Shown: piece by piece, positions 36,410 through 46,463 of the stretch
Position numbering within the stretch: position 1 is the first letter of the stretch
How the letters are laid out: every line of letters begins with the position of its first letter
Assembly: GCA_914767885.1 (NCBI GenBank)
Contig: CAJZBQ010000035.1
Span: forward strand, 682,001-746,000
Length of the DNA stretch: 64,000 bases
Source of the DNA: Blepharisma stoltei
Lineage: Eukaryota > Ciliophora > Heterotrichea > Heterotrichida > Blepharismidae
Reading direction: 5' to 3'
Program-made: the position numbers and the translations under genes
The notes under the pieces: generated by a model
Told to the model about the DNA's origin: nothing
Databases searched by the model: none
Seen by the model: the letters and a program-made list of their open reading frames with translations, nothing else

Positions 36410-38165
36410 ATGAGCTTTAATCCTGATATAAATGATCCCACAGAAATGAATAATTATTTAAGTGGAAAAGAAACAGAACTGTCAAGCATAGACCTTGAAA
36501 TTACATGCTCTACAATTGAAAACTCAATGAGAAAGAGAAAAACTACAGAGTCTAAGAAGAGCATATACTCTGCAATGGAAAACCCAAGGAGAAAGAGAAA
36601 AACTAAAGAGTCTAAGAAGAGCAAGAGAGTTGGATCTTCGATGTATAAACGTGAAGCTTTAATGTTGCAATTATTTACTTCCCCGCCTCCATAGCAAAAC
36701 AAAAATATTTTGTTCGTTCATAGAGGGATATTTTTTTTGAAAAAATTATTTTAAAATCCTTTTTTCAAAATTTAAAAAAATATATGGCAAGCAAAAATCA
36801 TTATAATTGTAAAATTATATTTAAAATAGAAGCTGCATTAAATTCAATAGAATTAGCAAAAGGTTTCATTATACTAATTATCACTTACATATAAATATAT
36901 TTTTAATAAAATATTTTTATATTAAAAATATTTTTGTCGCTCAAAAAAGGATTTTTTTGCTAAAAAATAGGGATTTTTCCAATGGATTTGTTAGTTCACA
37001 GAGGGATGCTAGAAGAAATAAGAAAGAAATGCCCCCTAAAAAAGAATATCTTAGATGCAGATTAATAAGAGGGCAAAAGCGCTTTATAAGGAAAAGCCTG
37101 AAAAAAATGGCTCCTTTGAAAGGATTTGATAGAGTATTACTATGGTTCGTCCCTATGAATAGCTTGCTTTGGGTTATTTGCTTTTAATCCAAAATAACTG
37201 CTATAATTCTCCTATATCAAGATGACTAAATATTCCTTCAAGCCAAACCTAAATATTTTTTATATATTTTATACTCAAACTATTTTCACTTAATAATACA
37301 TTCTATATCAAAAGGAATAGAAAATAGCAAATCTAAGAGCGCATATGAGTCTTCACTAGAGGTCTGTAACAGAGATCGAGAAGAAATGGAAAGAATTTCA
37401 GATACAATGAATGGCCCTAAAACTGATGGTAAAAGTAAACGATCTAAAAAATCAGGCCATGAAGAACCACAAAACTCATTTAATGATACCTTTTGTCAAA
37501 ATTATTTTGAAGACTCAAATATTAAGGAGCATTTTTACTATTATAATGAAATTTTATTTGCTGATTTTGAAAGCAAAAGTCTGTGCGAAAGATTTGATTT
37601 TAAATGCTGCGAAGGAGAACATAAAGACTCCTGCAAAAGCAAATGGAAATTGATGAAAATTTTTACCAGCTACTATATGCTGAAAATAATAGGAGTTGAT
37701 CCTTGGTTTCCTAAAGGTCATGAACTTGAACTTTACTCCCATTTGAATTGACCAAAAATCTGTTCTAGTTTTAAAGGGGTTAATTGGATTTTTTACAAGA
37801 AAAAATTATATAAATTTTATTTTTATGCTGCTTATAGATTCAAAGTTGACTTTGTTGACTCGGATTTCCTCATTTAATGTAGAAAAGTACAGTTTTTTTT
37901 ATATTTTTTTCCATATTAACTTAGGTAGCATATATTTAAAATTTTCAAATTTAAAGTGAATAATTAAGCCCAAAAATGCAATTTTTACTTGTTTTTTCGA
38001 AATTATAAGGGTGGTATTAGTCAAGATGAGATAGAAAAGCTTTTGGATATTGAAATCTCCAAACTAGGAATTTCAACTGAAGAAATCTCCAAACAAGAAA
38101 TTTCAACTGAAGAAATCCCCAAAGGAATTTCAACTGACGAAATCTCGCAATATTTCTTTAAATAG
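36410..38165 (+). CDS. Hypothetical protein, paralog of the gene at 34172, split by three inserts
   Basis: Starts MSFNPDINDPTEM at 36410. Removing 36678-37011, 37143-37307 and 37714-38016 at TA pairs gives one frame to TAG at 38165. It shares the core of the 34172 paralog: LQLFRRNKKEMPPKKEYLRC, then GPKTDGKSKR, then F.CCEG.H.DSC.SKW and DPWFP. The N-terminal region contains two near-repeats of MRKRKTTESKKS. The C-terminus has about three copies of a 10-residue EISK..ISTE repeat encoded by 27-30-bp DNA repeats (38055-38150), absent from the paralog. Function is unknown. Confidence 0.75.
36678..37011. mobile_element. CTCC...GGAG MITE-type IES
   Basis: 334 bp, TA-bounded (36676-36677 and 37010-37011). 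It is a decayed GTGAGCGAAC-family copy in reverse orientation. Excision gives LQLFRRNKKEMPPKKEY, aligned with LLALFKRKKPNKPPKKEY of the paralog. Confidence 0.85.
37143..37307. mobile_element. Short TA-bounded IES
   Basis: 165 bp. Excision at TA (37141-37142 and 37306-37307) gives FDRVLLSKGIENSKSKSAYES, consistent with the paralog (HKFLLTDAKSYR). The ends show no clear inverted repeat. Confidence 0.65.
37714..38016. mobile_element. TA-bounded IES with MITE-like core
   Basis: About 300 bp. A CTCCCATTTGAATTG end resembles the TTTAAATTGGAAC family. A join at TA 37712-37713 to TA 38015-38016 gives DPWFPISQDEIEKLL, matching DPWFPIGEQ of the paralog. The nearer TA at 37734 does not restore the frame, so the left boundary is inferred. 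Confidence 0.55.
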
Positions 38166-38480
38166 AAGGGATAATAATTAATTTAATCTCTTCATTTACT
38201 AACTATATTAAAAGAAATGGAAACAATTAAAATGATAGCAGCAAAAATCCCTAACAAAATTTTTATCTATATAAATAATTGATTTAATTTCCCACATAAA
38301 TAAAATGGTATTCGGTTGGAGCTAAATTAGCTCCGCTAATTTTCTCTCCCTCAAGCAATTTTATTTATGGGGTTGGGTTTTATCTCGAGAACTTCTGCAC
38401 AGCAACAGCGGTTTAACTCTGGGGATAACCAGAGGAACTGCTCCCCAGTGCGATCAAGAGGCTCAGATTTTTACCTCTCA

Positions 38481-39254
38481 CTCCCACCCCCCCTTTAAAT
38501 TGGAACTAAAAATTTTGTTCCAATTTAAAGGGGGATTAAGAAAATTTTTTTATAAAAAAAACAATTTATATAAAAAATTAAAAAACTTATCGAATTAGAT
38601 TAATAAATTTGTTTAATAAAATGCTATTTACTCTTTATCCTTTTAAAACAAAGCAAGATATAACTAAAATTTTATTATTAATTAATACGCCACTATTAAT
38701 TGGTATCAAAACTATTTACACAAAAATTATTATATTTTTATTGATAAAAAAAAATTAAAAAAAAAAAAAAAAATTTTAGAAAATTTGTTAATCAAAGTGC
38801 TAATTTTGTTTTAAATAAGATGCTATTTATACTCTATTCTTTAAAATAAAGCAAGAGATAAGTAAATTTTGAATTTTTGTAAAGAATTCGTATTGAATTT
38901 ATCTCAAAGCTATTTAAATAAAAAATATCATTTTTATCAAGAAAAATAAAATTTTTTAAAAAAAAAAAATTAAATTTTTTTAAAAATTTACAATTAAGGA
39001 TAATAAAATTTATTTAAATAAGATGCTCTTTATATTCTATTCTTTAAACAAGAGCAGGATACAACTAAATTTTTAATTTTAGTTAAGAAGAAACATTTAA
39101 ATTATATCAAAACTTTTTACATAAAAATTATGATTTATATATATAAAATTTTTTATTATAAAATTAAATTTTGTTCCAATTTAAGGGGGGTTAATTTACC
39201 AAAAAAGTGGAAATTTTACCTATATTTTGTTCCAATATAAAGGGGGGGGAGTCA
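38481..39254. mobile_element. Nested MITE (TTTAAATTGGAAC family) bounded by TCA
   Basis: Starts CTCCCACCCCCCCTTTAAAT and ends TTCCAATATAAAGG plus a G-run and GAG. Both flanks read TCA rather than TTA or TAA. The interior contains three diverged tandem copies of a ~200-bp unit. Related smaller members lie at 42149-42354 and probably 37714-38016. Confidence 0.8.
38610..39090. repeat. ~200-bp tandem repeats inside the MITE
   Basis: Three units starting near 38617, 38813 and 39015 share AATAAGATGCTATTTA, CTCTATTCTTT and AAAGCAAGATA segments, followed by A/T-rich linkers. Confidence 0.7.
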
Positions 39255-39539
39255 GCACACCCGAAGAAAGTGACCCTTAGGCGGAACACGCGCAGGAGCT
39301 GAGTCAAACAAAGCCGTGGTGGCAGCGAAGCCCGTCGAAGCCGGTGAAATTGTATTTGTCCTGTGCCCTGGAGATCAAAGCGGATCGTCCAGCGATTCGT
39401 TGGCCCGACACGTGGATAAATATGGTGACATCCCTGAACAGGGAGACCCCGTAGTGGACGTTAAACGTTATAGATAATTAATGATAATGATTTAATTTCC
39501 CACAAAAAATAAATAGCAATCCTTCAAATTAAAAAAATA

Positions 39540-40022
39540 ATGGCGGCTTTTCCTACAAATTTAAGAGATGCACTAATTATTCAAGCTCAGAAAGAAAGTG
39601 ATGCTTACCTTTTATACATGCAAGGATCAGCGTGGTTTGGCGTAAGACATCTCACCGGGATTGCCAAAAAATTGCGCTCTGAAGCAAACGATGAAAGAAC
39701 TCATTTTGAAAGTATCATTGACTATTTGACACTAAGAGATCAGCATATTCATTTAGTAGGGAGCCAAATGATGGAGCTTAATTGGTCAGACGAAGCATCT
39801 GTATTTGAATTTTTTTTAAATTTAGAGAGGGGGAACACAAAAAGTATTAGTGAAGTCTACGCGTTAGCAAGACAAGTAGGAGAGTATGACACAGAAAAAT
39901 TCTTGTCAGACATGCTTTCGAAGCAGATACAGTCCACAAATGAATGGGAAGGACTTTTTGAAAGGCTTAAATCATTTACACAGCTACCAGGCTTGATATG
40001 GCATTTGGATAGCCTATTTTAG
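39540..40022 (+). CDS. Ferritin-like protein
   Basis: A 160-residue single-exon frame with the four-helix pattern and length of ferritin. Helix A has ESDAYLLYMQGSAWF, helix B carries the E...ER.HFE motif (EANDERTHFESIIDYL), helix C has EFFLNLERGNTKSISEVYALA, and helix D has FLSDMLSKQIQSTNEW. These positions match the ferroxidase Glu/His ligands of the family, so it is likely an iron-oxidising storage subunit. No targeting signal is evident. The start is the first ATG after an A-rich leader, 35 bp downstream of the retroposon unit. Confidence 0.85.
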   Translation: MAAFPTNLRDALIIQAQKESDAYLLYMQGSAWFGVRHLTGIAKKLRSEANDERTHFESIIDYLTLRDQHIHLVGSQMMELNWSDEASVFEFFLNLERGNTKSISEVYALARQVGEYDTEKFLSDMLSKQIQSTNEWEGLFERLKSFTQLPGLIWHLDSLF

Positions 40023-40370
40023 ATTTTAATTTATTTGCTTAATTAAGTTTAGAGCCTAATTCAGTAAGTCTATATGTTCAGCAGCCATTGAATTCAATCA
40101 AAGTGCCTTATAGCCTTGCTATTTTATGTCTAATCAAAGCTAAGAGCTGCTTCTTCACAAAATGGGATTATAGATGGTATATTAATCATTCATGGTAATT
40201 CTGATAAATTAAATTTTAAAAAAGGAGATATTTAAATCTGATAGGAAACATAAAATTTATTTATAAAAGAAATTTACATTTAATTTTTACAAAAATTTGA
40301 TTAGCACCCTATCAAAAGTTTAGTTAAAATAGCAAACTAACCAGCTTATATGCACAATAAAAATTATATA
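40023..40370. other. Intergenic, downstream of the ferritin-like gene
   Basis: About 350 bp of AT-rich DNA with no recognised feature. Confidence 0.4.
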
Positions 40371-40594
40371 GGAATCACCCGAGGATGGCGCTATCTTGCG
40401 CCATCCTCGGGCAATTTTAAAAAATGGCCCCACACCGGGAATTGAACCCACGTGTGGGCCATTTTTGGTGCGTGGAAGTCGATGTTCTACACACACCAAA
40501 AATGGCCCCACACGTAGGTTCAATTCCCGGTGTGGGGCCATTTTTGAATTGCCCGAGGATGGCGCAAGATAGCGCCATCCTCGGGCAATTACTA
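40371..40594. mobile_element. 224-bp nested palindrome with tRNA T-arm-like arms
   Basis: The whole element is an inverted repeat with ~100-bp arms and a central GAAGTCGATGTTC loop, between TATA (left) and TATA (right). Each arm contains its own 14-15-bp hairpin (CCCGAGGATGGCGC, 40379-40411 and 40553-40585) and a GGCCCCACAC...GTGTGGGGCC stem. The arm sequence GGTTCAATTCC (40518-40528) fits the tRNA T-loop/B-box consensus and is followed by a GTGTGGGGCCA end. It is intergenic and non-coding. Confidence 0.75.
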
Positions 40595-40720
40595 TAGAAT
40601 AATTAAGCAAAAATCTTCAATCAGTATTTAAAATAAACAAATCCTTAATAGCCTTCATATAGCATGCTAATTTCAATTCCCAAAGGCCACGCTAAATTAA
40701 TTCTTTATTCAATTATAAAT

Positions 40721-43700
40721 ATGTCAATCAAACCTCAAGCTCCTAATAATCCAAATAAAACCGGAAATGTCACAAGGGTAAGATATAGATCTCCATCAAG
40801 GCAGTCTCGAGCATCTCCACACGGGACTTCTACAATAAGAAAAAGATTCACGCCAAGTGTGAATAAAACTTTTTCTCCATATGATGATATATCAATAGTA
40901 AAAAATCGAAGCACATCAGCTGATCGGCATCGATATAGCGCTACTGCAGAGCCAGGAAAGCTAAGAACAGGCACTTTTAGAGCCACAAGCCGACTGTCTA
41001 ACTTTTTAGAAGAAAAAGAAGCCCAGTTGGAGCATGCCAAATTTTTATTGAAAAATGGGATGCATAAAGAAGCTATTCAATCTTTTGAAGAAATTCTTAA
41101 AAACGATAAAGGGAGTTTAGACGCTTTATATGGCAGAGGTGTTTGCTATATGCATCTAAATGACCACAAAACAGCACTAGCTGATTTCCTAGCAGTTGAA
41201 AAAGAAAATTCAATGTATGATAAACAGTTATATTTAGCTTTAAGTTCCTGCTTTAGTGCTATGGGAGATATCCCGACTTCATTAAGATATATAAGCAAAG
41301 GACTATCGAAATTTCCAAAATTCGTGGAAGGGTATATTGTTAGAGCACATATTCATATGGAGCAACAACAGTGAGAAAAAGCTTTAACTCTCCCCCCCCC
41401 CCTCCGTGAGCGAACAAAACCATTAGAAAAATCGCCATTTTTTGACCAAAAACCCACCCTCCGTGAGTGAACAAAAATTTTTTTAATAGAAAAAATTTTA
41501 ATGGAAAAAAATTTTGATATATAAGTGATAATTAGTATAATGAAATCTAGAGCTAATTCTGTTTAATTTTAAACAAATTGCGTTTTAAAACATAAATTTT
41601 GCAAATTAAATTAATATTTGCTTCCCAATTTTTGCAAATTAGGATTTTTTTTAAATTTCGAAAAAAATATTTTTTATAAAATTTATATATAAATTTTTTT
41701 TTAAAAAACAAAATTAACCCCCCTCCGTGAGCGAACAAAATTTTTTTGTTCGCTCACGGAGGGGGGGGGGGGAGTAAGCGATTTTCAAAAAGCCCTTGGG
41801 TTTAACTCTGCTGAAATTCCAGCGGTATTTGGAATTGTCGACTGTCTGCATGCTATGGGAGACAACTCATCAGCTTTTGATTATTTAAAAATTGCTGCGT
41901 CAGTTCCTAAAGCAGCTTTGCCAGCGTTGTTGAAGAGGGCGAAATTAAATGTCGATGTAAATCAACAGGAAGCTCTTGAGGATTTTGATAAATATTTGTC
42001 ACATTGTCCTGAAGACTCTGAAGGCTACTTTGAAAAAGCTCAACTTTTGTACTCTTTAAAAGAATACCCAGAGTCTGCCTTATGCTTTGAACAAGCAATT
42101 AAATTTGACAGGGACTTCAAATATACAAGCCAGTCTGTGTTTTATTTACTCCCCTTTTAAATTGGAACAAAAAATCCAAGGGGGTTAATTTTCTCCATAA
42201 AAAAATTAATTGAATTCGACATTATTTTATTTTAATTTTAAATTAATTTATAAAAATTAGTATTTTTATATAAAATTTTCCTTTTTGAAAAAATTATTTT
42301 TCTAAAAAATTTTACCATATTTTATATTTTATTCCAATCTAAAGGGAGGAGTTAGGAGCTATCAAAATCAGAGAAAAAGACTTTTATGGAGCTTTATACA
42401 CATTTAAAAGGTCAAATGGGCTCAAGGAAATGAAGCAGCAGACGATCTTAAGGAACTACGCAGAAGCAGTAATATGTATGATGAAAAGAAAATACAAAGA
42501 AGGAATTGCTATGTTTTCCAAACTGATCAAAAAAGAGTATCCTATTTTAAAGGAATATCAAGGGAATTGTTACTGCTATAGAGCTTATGGGTACAATGCT
42601 TTAAATCAACACGAAAATGCCCTGCATGATTTTAAAAAAGCAATGCTGTATACTGATTTGGACAAGATTAAGATTATATGGCCATAATCGGAACCTCCAA
42701 ACCCGTATTACCTTGATACAGGAAAAATACCTACGCTGGGTGTATATACACCAGAATGCAAATGGTGTAACGCCCAACCAAATTTTCACCATCTTGAATT
42801 TTCTGGCAAAGCTCGCATAACCTAAGGTTTTACTACCTAGGTTAGAGCCATCCTATCGGGTGCTCCGATAGTCCAATAGACAAAGATTATGTGGTAAGCA
42901 AAACCTGTCTAACCCATCTAGCAGGAACAGTAAGCCTTCGGTGAGGTACAAAACTTCCCTTTTGGTAAGGCATCCCTAAGCCTAACTGCCTACTTCAAAA
43001 GGGCAGAGGCTCTTTTTCAATTCTTCAAGATGGCTCCAACCTGTTCTATAAGGAGTGCGCCTACTATAACAATCCTTCACCGTCATCATTATATTTCTGA
43101 TTTGGACAAGCTTCAAAATACAATCAAAAATTATCACAAGGGTATCTCGCAGCATCCAAAGGTGACAATTCACAAGCTATGAATTATTTTAAAAAAGCCC
43201 ACGGACATTTCCCAAAAAACCTTGAGCCACAGCTATACCAAGCTTGTTTATTAGTCCAAGAAGCCTTTAGCAGAAGCCCAATTTCCCAAACTAGCTTAAC
43301 AGAAGCAGAATCTCTTATCGACAGAGGCACAAGGGCAAGAGAAATCGAAAGTGAGGCATATTTCTTTAGGTCAGTAATTAAATATTTAACAGGGAAATTC
43401 AAAGAAGCCTTTGAAGACGCAAAAACTACCATTGAAAAAGCTGAAGACAATCACGATAACCATTATATAATAAGAGGACTTATCCATGCCTCTTTAAAAA
43501 TGTATAAAGAAGCAATTCAGGACTTTCGAGTAGCCCAGCAGCTAAGTGAAGAATTAGGATATTTATATTCATATAGAGGACGATGCTCTTATCTTATGGG
43601 TGACACCAATTTAGCGTTTTCTGACTTTCAAAAACTTATGCTGGCTTGTCCAAAGGACAAAAATGTGCATATTGAGGCTGGGAATTTTTTGATATTAACT

Positions 43701-45281
43701 GGACTATATGAGGACGCATTAGATGCATTGGACAGGTCAAATAGGATTGAGCTGAATTTCGAAGCGACCTACCAAAAACTTAAATGCTATATTCTGCTTA
43801 CTCCCCCCCCCCCCCTCCGTGAGCGAACAAAAAAATTTTGTTTCACTCACGGAGGGGGGTTAATTTTTTTTTTTAAAAAAAATTTATATATAAATTTTTA
43901 TAAAAAATATTTTTTTCGAAATTTAAAAAAATCCTAATTTGCAAAAATTGGGAAGCAAATATTAATTTAATTTGCAAAATTTATGTTTTAAAACGCAATT
44001 TGTTTAAAATTAAACAGAATTAGCTCTAGATTTCATTATACTAATTATCACTTATATATCAAAATTTTTTTCCATTAAAATTTTTTATTTAAAAAAAATT
44101 TTTGTTCGCTCACGGAGGGTGGGTTTTTGGTCAAAAAATGGTGATTTTTCTAATGGTTTTGTTCGCTCACGGGGGGGGGGGGGGGAGTTAATAAGCTAGA
44201 TGAGTCTATAAAAGAAATTGAGAGAGCACTGGCACTTAAGCCAAATAAAAAAACCATTATTTTTGATAAAGACTGTTTATTGTATATAAAAGAATTCTTA
44301 CAGCTGCCTAAAACTAAAGAAAACTTCAAAGACGCCATTGAAATTTTTACTAAATGGCTAACAAATGGTAAAGGCGACTTATATGACGAGAAATATATAT
44401 ATTGGCTGAGAGGCGTATTTTATATGTACACAGAAAGCTATAGCTTGGCTTTAAGGGATTTTCAAAATGTGTTAGAAATGATACAGAACCAAGAAGTCTC
44501 CACAAATCCTGATGAAGCTATAACTGCTGAAGAAGAAAACTGTGAAATTTTATTTAATATTTCTTTATGCCACATGCAGTCTAACCAATCCCACGCTTTA
44601 CTGATTTTCCAAGATCTCTCAGAAATCCTCAATAGCAAAAATAAAGGCCAAATGTATTTTTTGTCAGCATTGGCTGAGCTTACATTAGGTAACAACACAT
44701 CTGCAGAAAAATTATTAAAAGATGCTTTTCAGTGTGACCCTGAAAGTATAGGCCCCTTTTTAACAAAGCAAACTACCACAATTCTTCCATTAAACACAAG
44801 CAATGAATTTGTAGCGAATTTCCCATTTATAATAATCCCTTTCAATAAAAAACCAGTTATACAGGTAAGGCCAGCTCTATCTTTGCCTAGAGTAAAGCTT
44901 CCAAGCTTGGATTTTAGTATTGAGTATAAGGTAAAAGATTATTTTTCTATTGAAAAAGTCATCCCTAAGCCTGAAGCTCCATGGATGAACAGAATACGTG
45001 GATCTATTCAGTTTACAGACTCAATTGTGGATATAGACTCTGATCCTTCTGATAATTCAGACGAAGAGACCAAGCCAACACTTCAAAAAGGCTCAGGGTC
45101 AGAAATTGAAGAAATGAGGCTGGTCAAGTCTGCGATGCCTTTAAGGCACTTTTCGTCATCTTTACGAGATAGAGATGATATTGGGCTTCTGCAGTCTAAA
45201 GATGAAGACTCTGTGTCTGAAAAGGAAAAGGCACCAGAAGATATAATCCAGCTGATTAAAGCTGTATGTAAAGCAGACTAA
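40721..45281 (+). CDS. TPR-repeat protein split by four inserts
   Basis: The preferred start is the ATG at 40721; an in-frame ATG at 40664 lies in the AT-rich leader. Removing 41387-41776, 42149-42354, 42651-43093 and 43801-44190 at TA gives one frame to TAA at 45281. The N-terminal ~100 residues are basic and Ser/Pro-rich, like a disordered or cytoskeletal-targeting tail. From about residue 110 follow many tetratricopeptide-like helix pairs (for example AKFLLKNGMHKEAIQSFEEIL, DALYGRGVCYMHLNDHKTAL, SEGYFEKAQLLYSLKEYPES). The C-terminal ~150 residues are acidic and low in repeats. TPR proteins are scaffolds; the partner is unknown. TGA encodes Trp (QQWEKAL). Confidence 0.85.
41387..41776. mobile_element. 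Intact GTGAGCGAAC-family MITE in the TPR gene
   Basis: 390 bp, flanked by TAA. It has two motif copies at the left end and a fold-back CTCCGTGAGCGAACAAA...GTTCGCTCACGGAGG at the right. Excision gives WEKALSDFQKALGFN, a continuous TPR helix. Confidence 0.92.
42149..42354. mobile_element. TTTAAATTGGAAC-family MITE in the TPR gene
   Basis: 206 bp, flanked by TTA, starting CTCCCCTTTTAAATTGGAAC and ending ATTCCAATCTAAAGGGAGGAG. Excision gives SVFYLGAIKIREKDF in frame. Confidence 0.88.
42651..43093 (+). mobile_element. Retroposon-like insert in the TPR gene
   Basis: CTGATTTGGACAAG is repeated at 42653-42666 and 43097-43110. A join between the TA at 42649-42650 and the TA at 43092-43093 gives AMLYFWFGQASKYNQKL in frame, whereas collapse of the repeat alone does not. 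The body is GC-richer, begins AGATTATATGGCC and has no TIR. Confidence 0.7.
43801..44190. mobile_element. Intact GTGAGCGAAC-family MITE in the TPR gene (reverse orientation)
   Basis: 390 bp, flanked by TTA, with the fold-back end on the left. It is nearly identical to the reverse complement of the 41387 copy. Excision gives CYILLNKLDESIKEIERAL in frame. Confidence 0.92.
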
Positions 45282-45467
45282 TTTGTGATTTTTTAATATT
45301 AATTGTCCCTAAACCTAATGGAATATTGGGCTTCTGCAGTCTAAAGATGAAGACTCTGTGTCTGAAAAGGAAAAGGCACCAGAAGATATAATCCAGCTGA
45401 TTAAAGCTGTATGTAAAGCAGACTAATTTGTGATTTTTTAATATTAATTGTCCCTAAACCTAATGGA
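45178..45467 (+). repeat. 145-bp exact tandem duplication across the TPR gene 3' end
   Basis: 45178-45322 and 45323-45467 are identical by eye. The unit covers the last ~34 codons, the TAA stop and 41 bp of 3' flank. Translation stops in the first unit, so the second is untranslated and pushes the EBP2 start 145 bp away. Confidence 0.9.
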
Positions 45468-45481
45468 ATAATCTTAATAAT

Positions 45482-46135
45482 ATGGACGTTCTTCAGCAGA
45501 AATTCGGAAGAAAGCCACTTCAATTCCAGCCAGAAGAATTGAATGCAGAACACATAAGTGACGAAGAGTACCAAGTCTTAAACAAAGAAGGCGGAGAATC
45601 CATCAATGAGGCAAAATTGCTGGAAAAATTAGACTTTCTTGTAGGGACTTATTACCAGAGTTCGCTTGGGAAAGATCCAGGGGATCTTTCCTTAGAAAAG
45701 AAGCTGAAAAAAATTAAATGGGTCGATCATTTGGCAATAAAAGACCAAGAAATTGACCTTTCCATGGATGACTTGCAAAATGACTTCAAAAGAGAATTAG
45801 TCTTTTATAACACTGCTTTAGAAAATGCTAAAACAGGCATTAAACAACTTGGCGAATTGAATATTCCTATCTGGAGACCTTCAGATTTTAGAGCTGAAAT
45901 GTTCAAGACTGATGAGCATATGAAAAAAGTCCAAAATAATCTTATCCAGGCCAAAAAGAGAATTGAAATTGTTGAAAAAAGAAAAGAAGCTGTACACAAA
46001 AAGAAATTTTCCAATAATGCCCACAAAAAGCATGTAGAAGCAAAACAAAGGCAAGCTATTGAGAACTCAAAAAAGAAGAAAAAGATGCGGCCTGGAAAGA
46101 ACAGAAGACAGAAGCAAAGGAATAACAAAAAATAA
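45482..46135 (+). CDS. EBP2: rRNA-processing protein EBP2 homolog
   Basis: 217 residues, intronless. It carries the hallmark EBP2 block FKRELVFYNTALENAKTGIK, then L..L.IPI.RP.DF.AEM.K.DEHM.KV (residues ~100-150), followed by a strongly basic Lys-rich tail (RRQKQRNNKK) typical of nucleolar proteins. EBP2 acts in the nucleolus in 27S pre-rRNA processing and 60S subunit assembly. The acidic N-terminus is shorter than in animals. The start is the first ATG, 14 bp after the duplicated 3' flank of the TPR gene. Confidence 0.9.
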   Translation: MDVLQQKFGRKPLQFQPEELNAEHISDEEYQVLNKEGGESINEAKLLEKLDFLVGTYYQSSLGKDPGDLSLEKKLKKIKWVDHLAIKDQEIDLSMDDLQNDFKRELVFYNTALENAKTGIKQLGELNIPIWRPSDFRAEMFKTDEHMKKVQNNLIQAKKRIEIVEKRKEAVHKKKFSNNAHKKHVEAKQRQAIENSKKKKKMRPGKNRRQKQRNNKK

Positions 46136-46463
46136 ATAAACTTCTTTTCACAATTGTTAAAAATTTTATTCGTTAGAAGTTAATTAAATAGACTCTATCT
46201 TGTTGTGGATCAGGATTTTTATATTATCAAATTCTTATTGGCCTTGACAGCTGAAATTATTTTACATTTCTGGCACCACTTCTATAGTTTTTGACATCTA
46301 ATATATAAAATCTTATAGAATTAACCTTACTATTTTTTATCTGTGATTTAAATTTTCACACTACTTATAAAATAAAAAAATCTTCTAAAATCTTAATCCA
46401 CTCTATTAATAGTGTTTTTTGGAGTATTATTAACAGCAAAATTCTTTTATAAACCTTAAAGAA
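46136..46463. other. Intergenic region
   Basis: 328 bp of AT-rich DNA. No gene or motif was recognised. Confidence 0.4.

Larger units (their letters stand above)
38297..39504 (+). mobile_element. Retroposon-like unit with 17-bp target duplication, holding a MITE
   Basis: Flanked by TGATTTAATTTCCCACA at 38280-38296 and 39488-39504. It begins AATAAAATGGTATTCGG and carries the TTTTATTTATGGGGTTGGG and GAACTTCTGCACAGC boxes seen in the 24128 and 25539 units. It continues after the nested MITE with GC-rich sequence (39255-39470) and ends AGATAATTAATGATAA. It is intergenic, upstream of the ferritin-like gene. Confidence 0.8.

Noticed and set aside
40430-40530. A tRNA gene
   Set aside because: Only T-loop-like and acceptor-like parts are present within a perfect inverted repeat; no D arm or anticodon arm could be found.
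42660-43110. A frameshift lesion in the TPR gene from collapsing the 14-bp repeat
   Set aside because: A TA-to-TA join (42650 to 43093) gives an open, sensible frame, so no lesion is needed.
45805-46128. Phe-rich minus-strand frame opposite EBP2
   Set aside because: Mirror of a Lys-rich coding region; no independent support.
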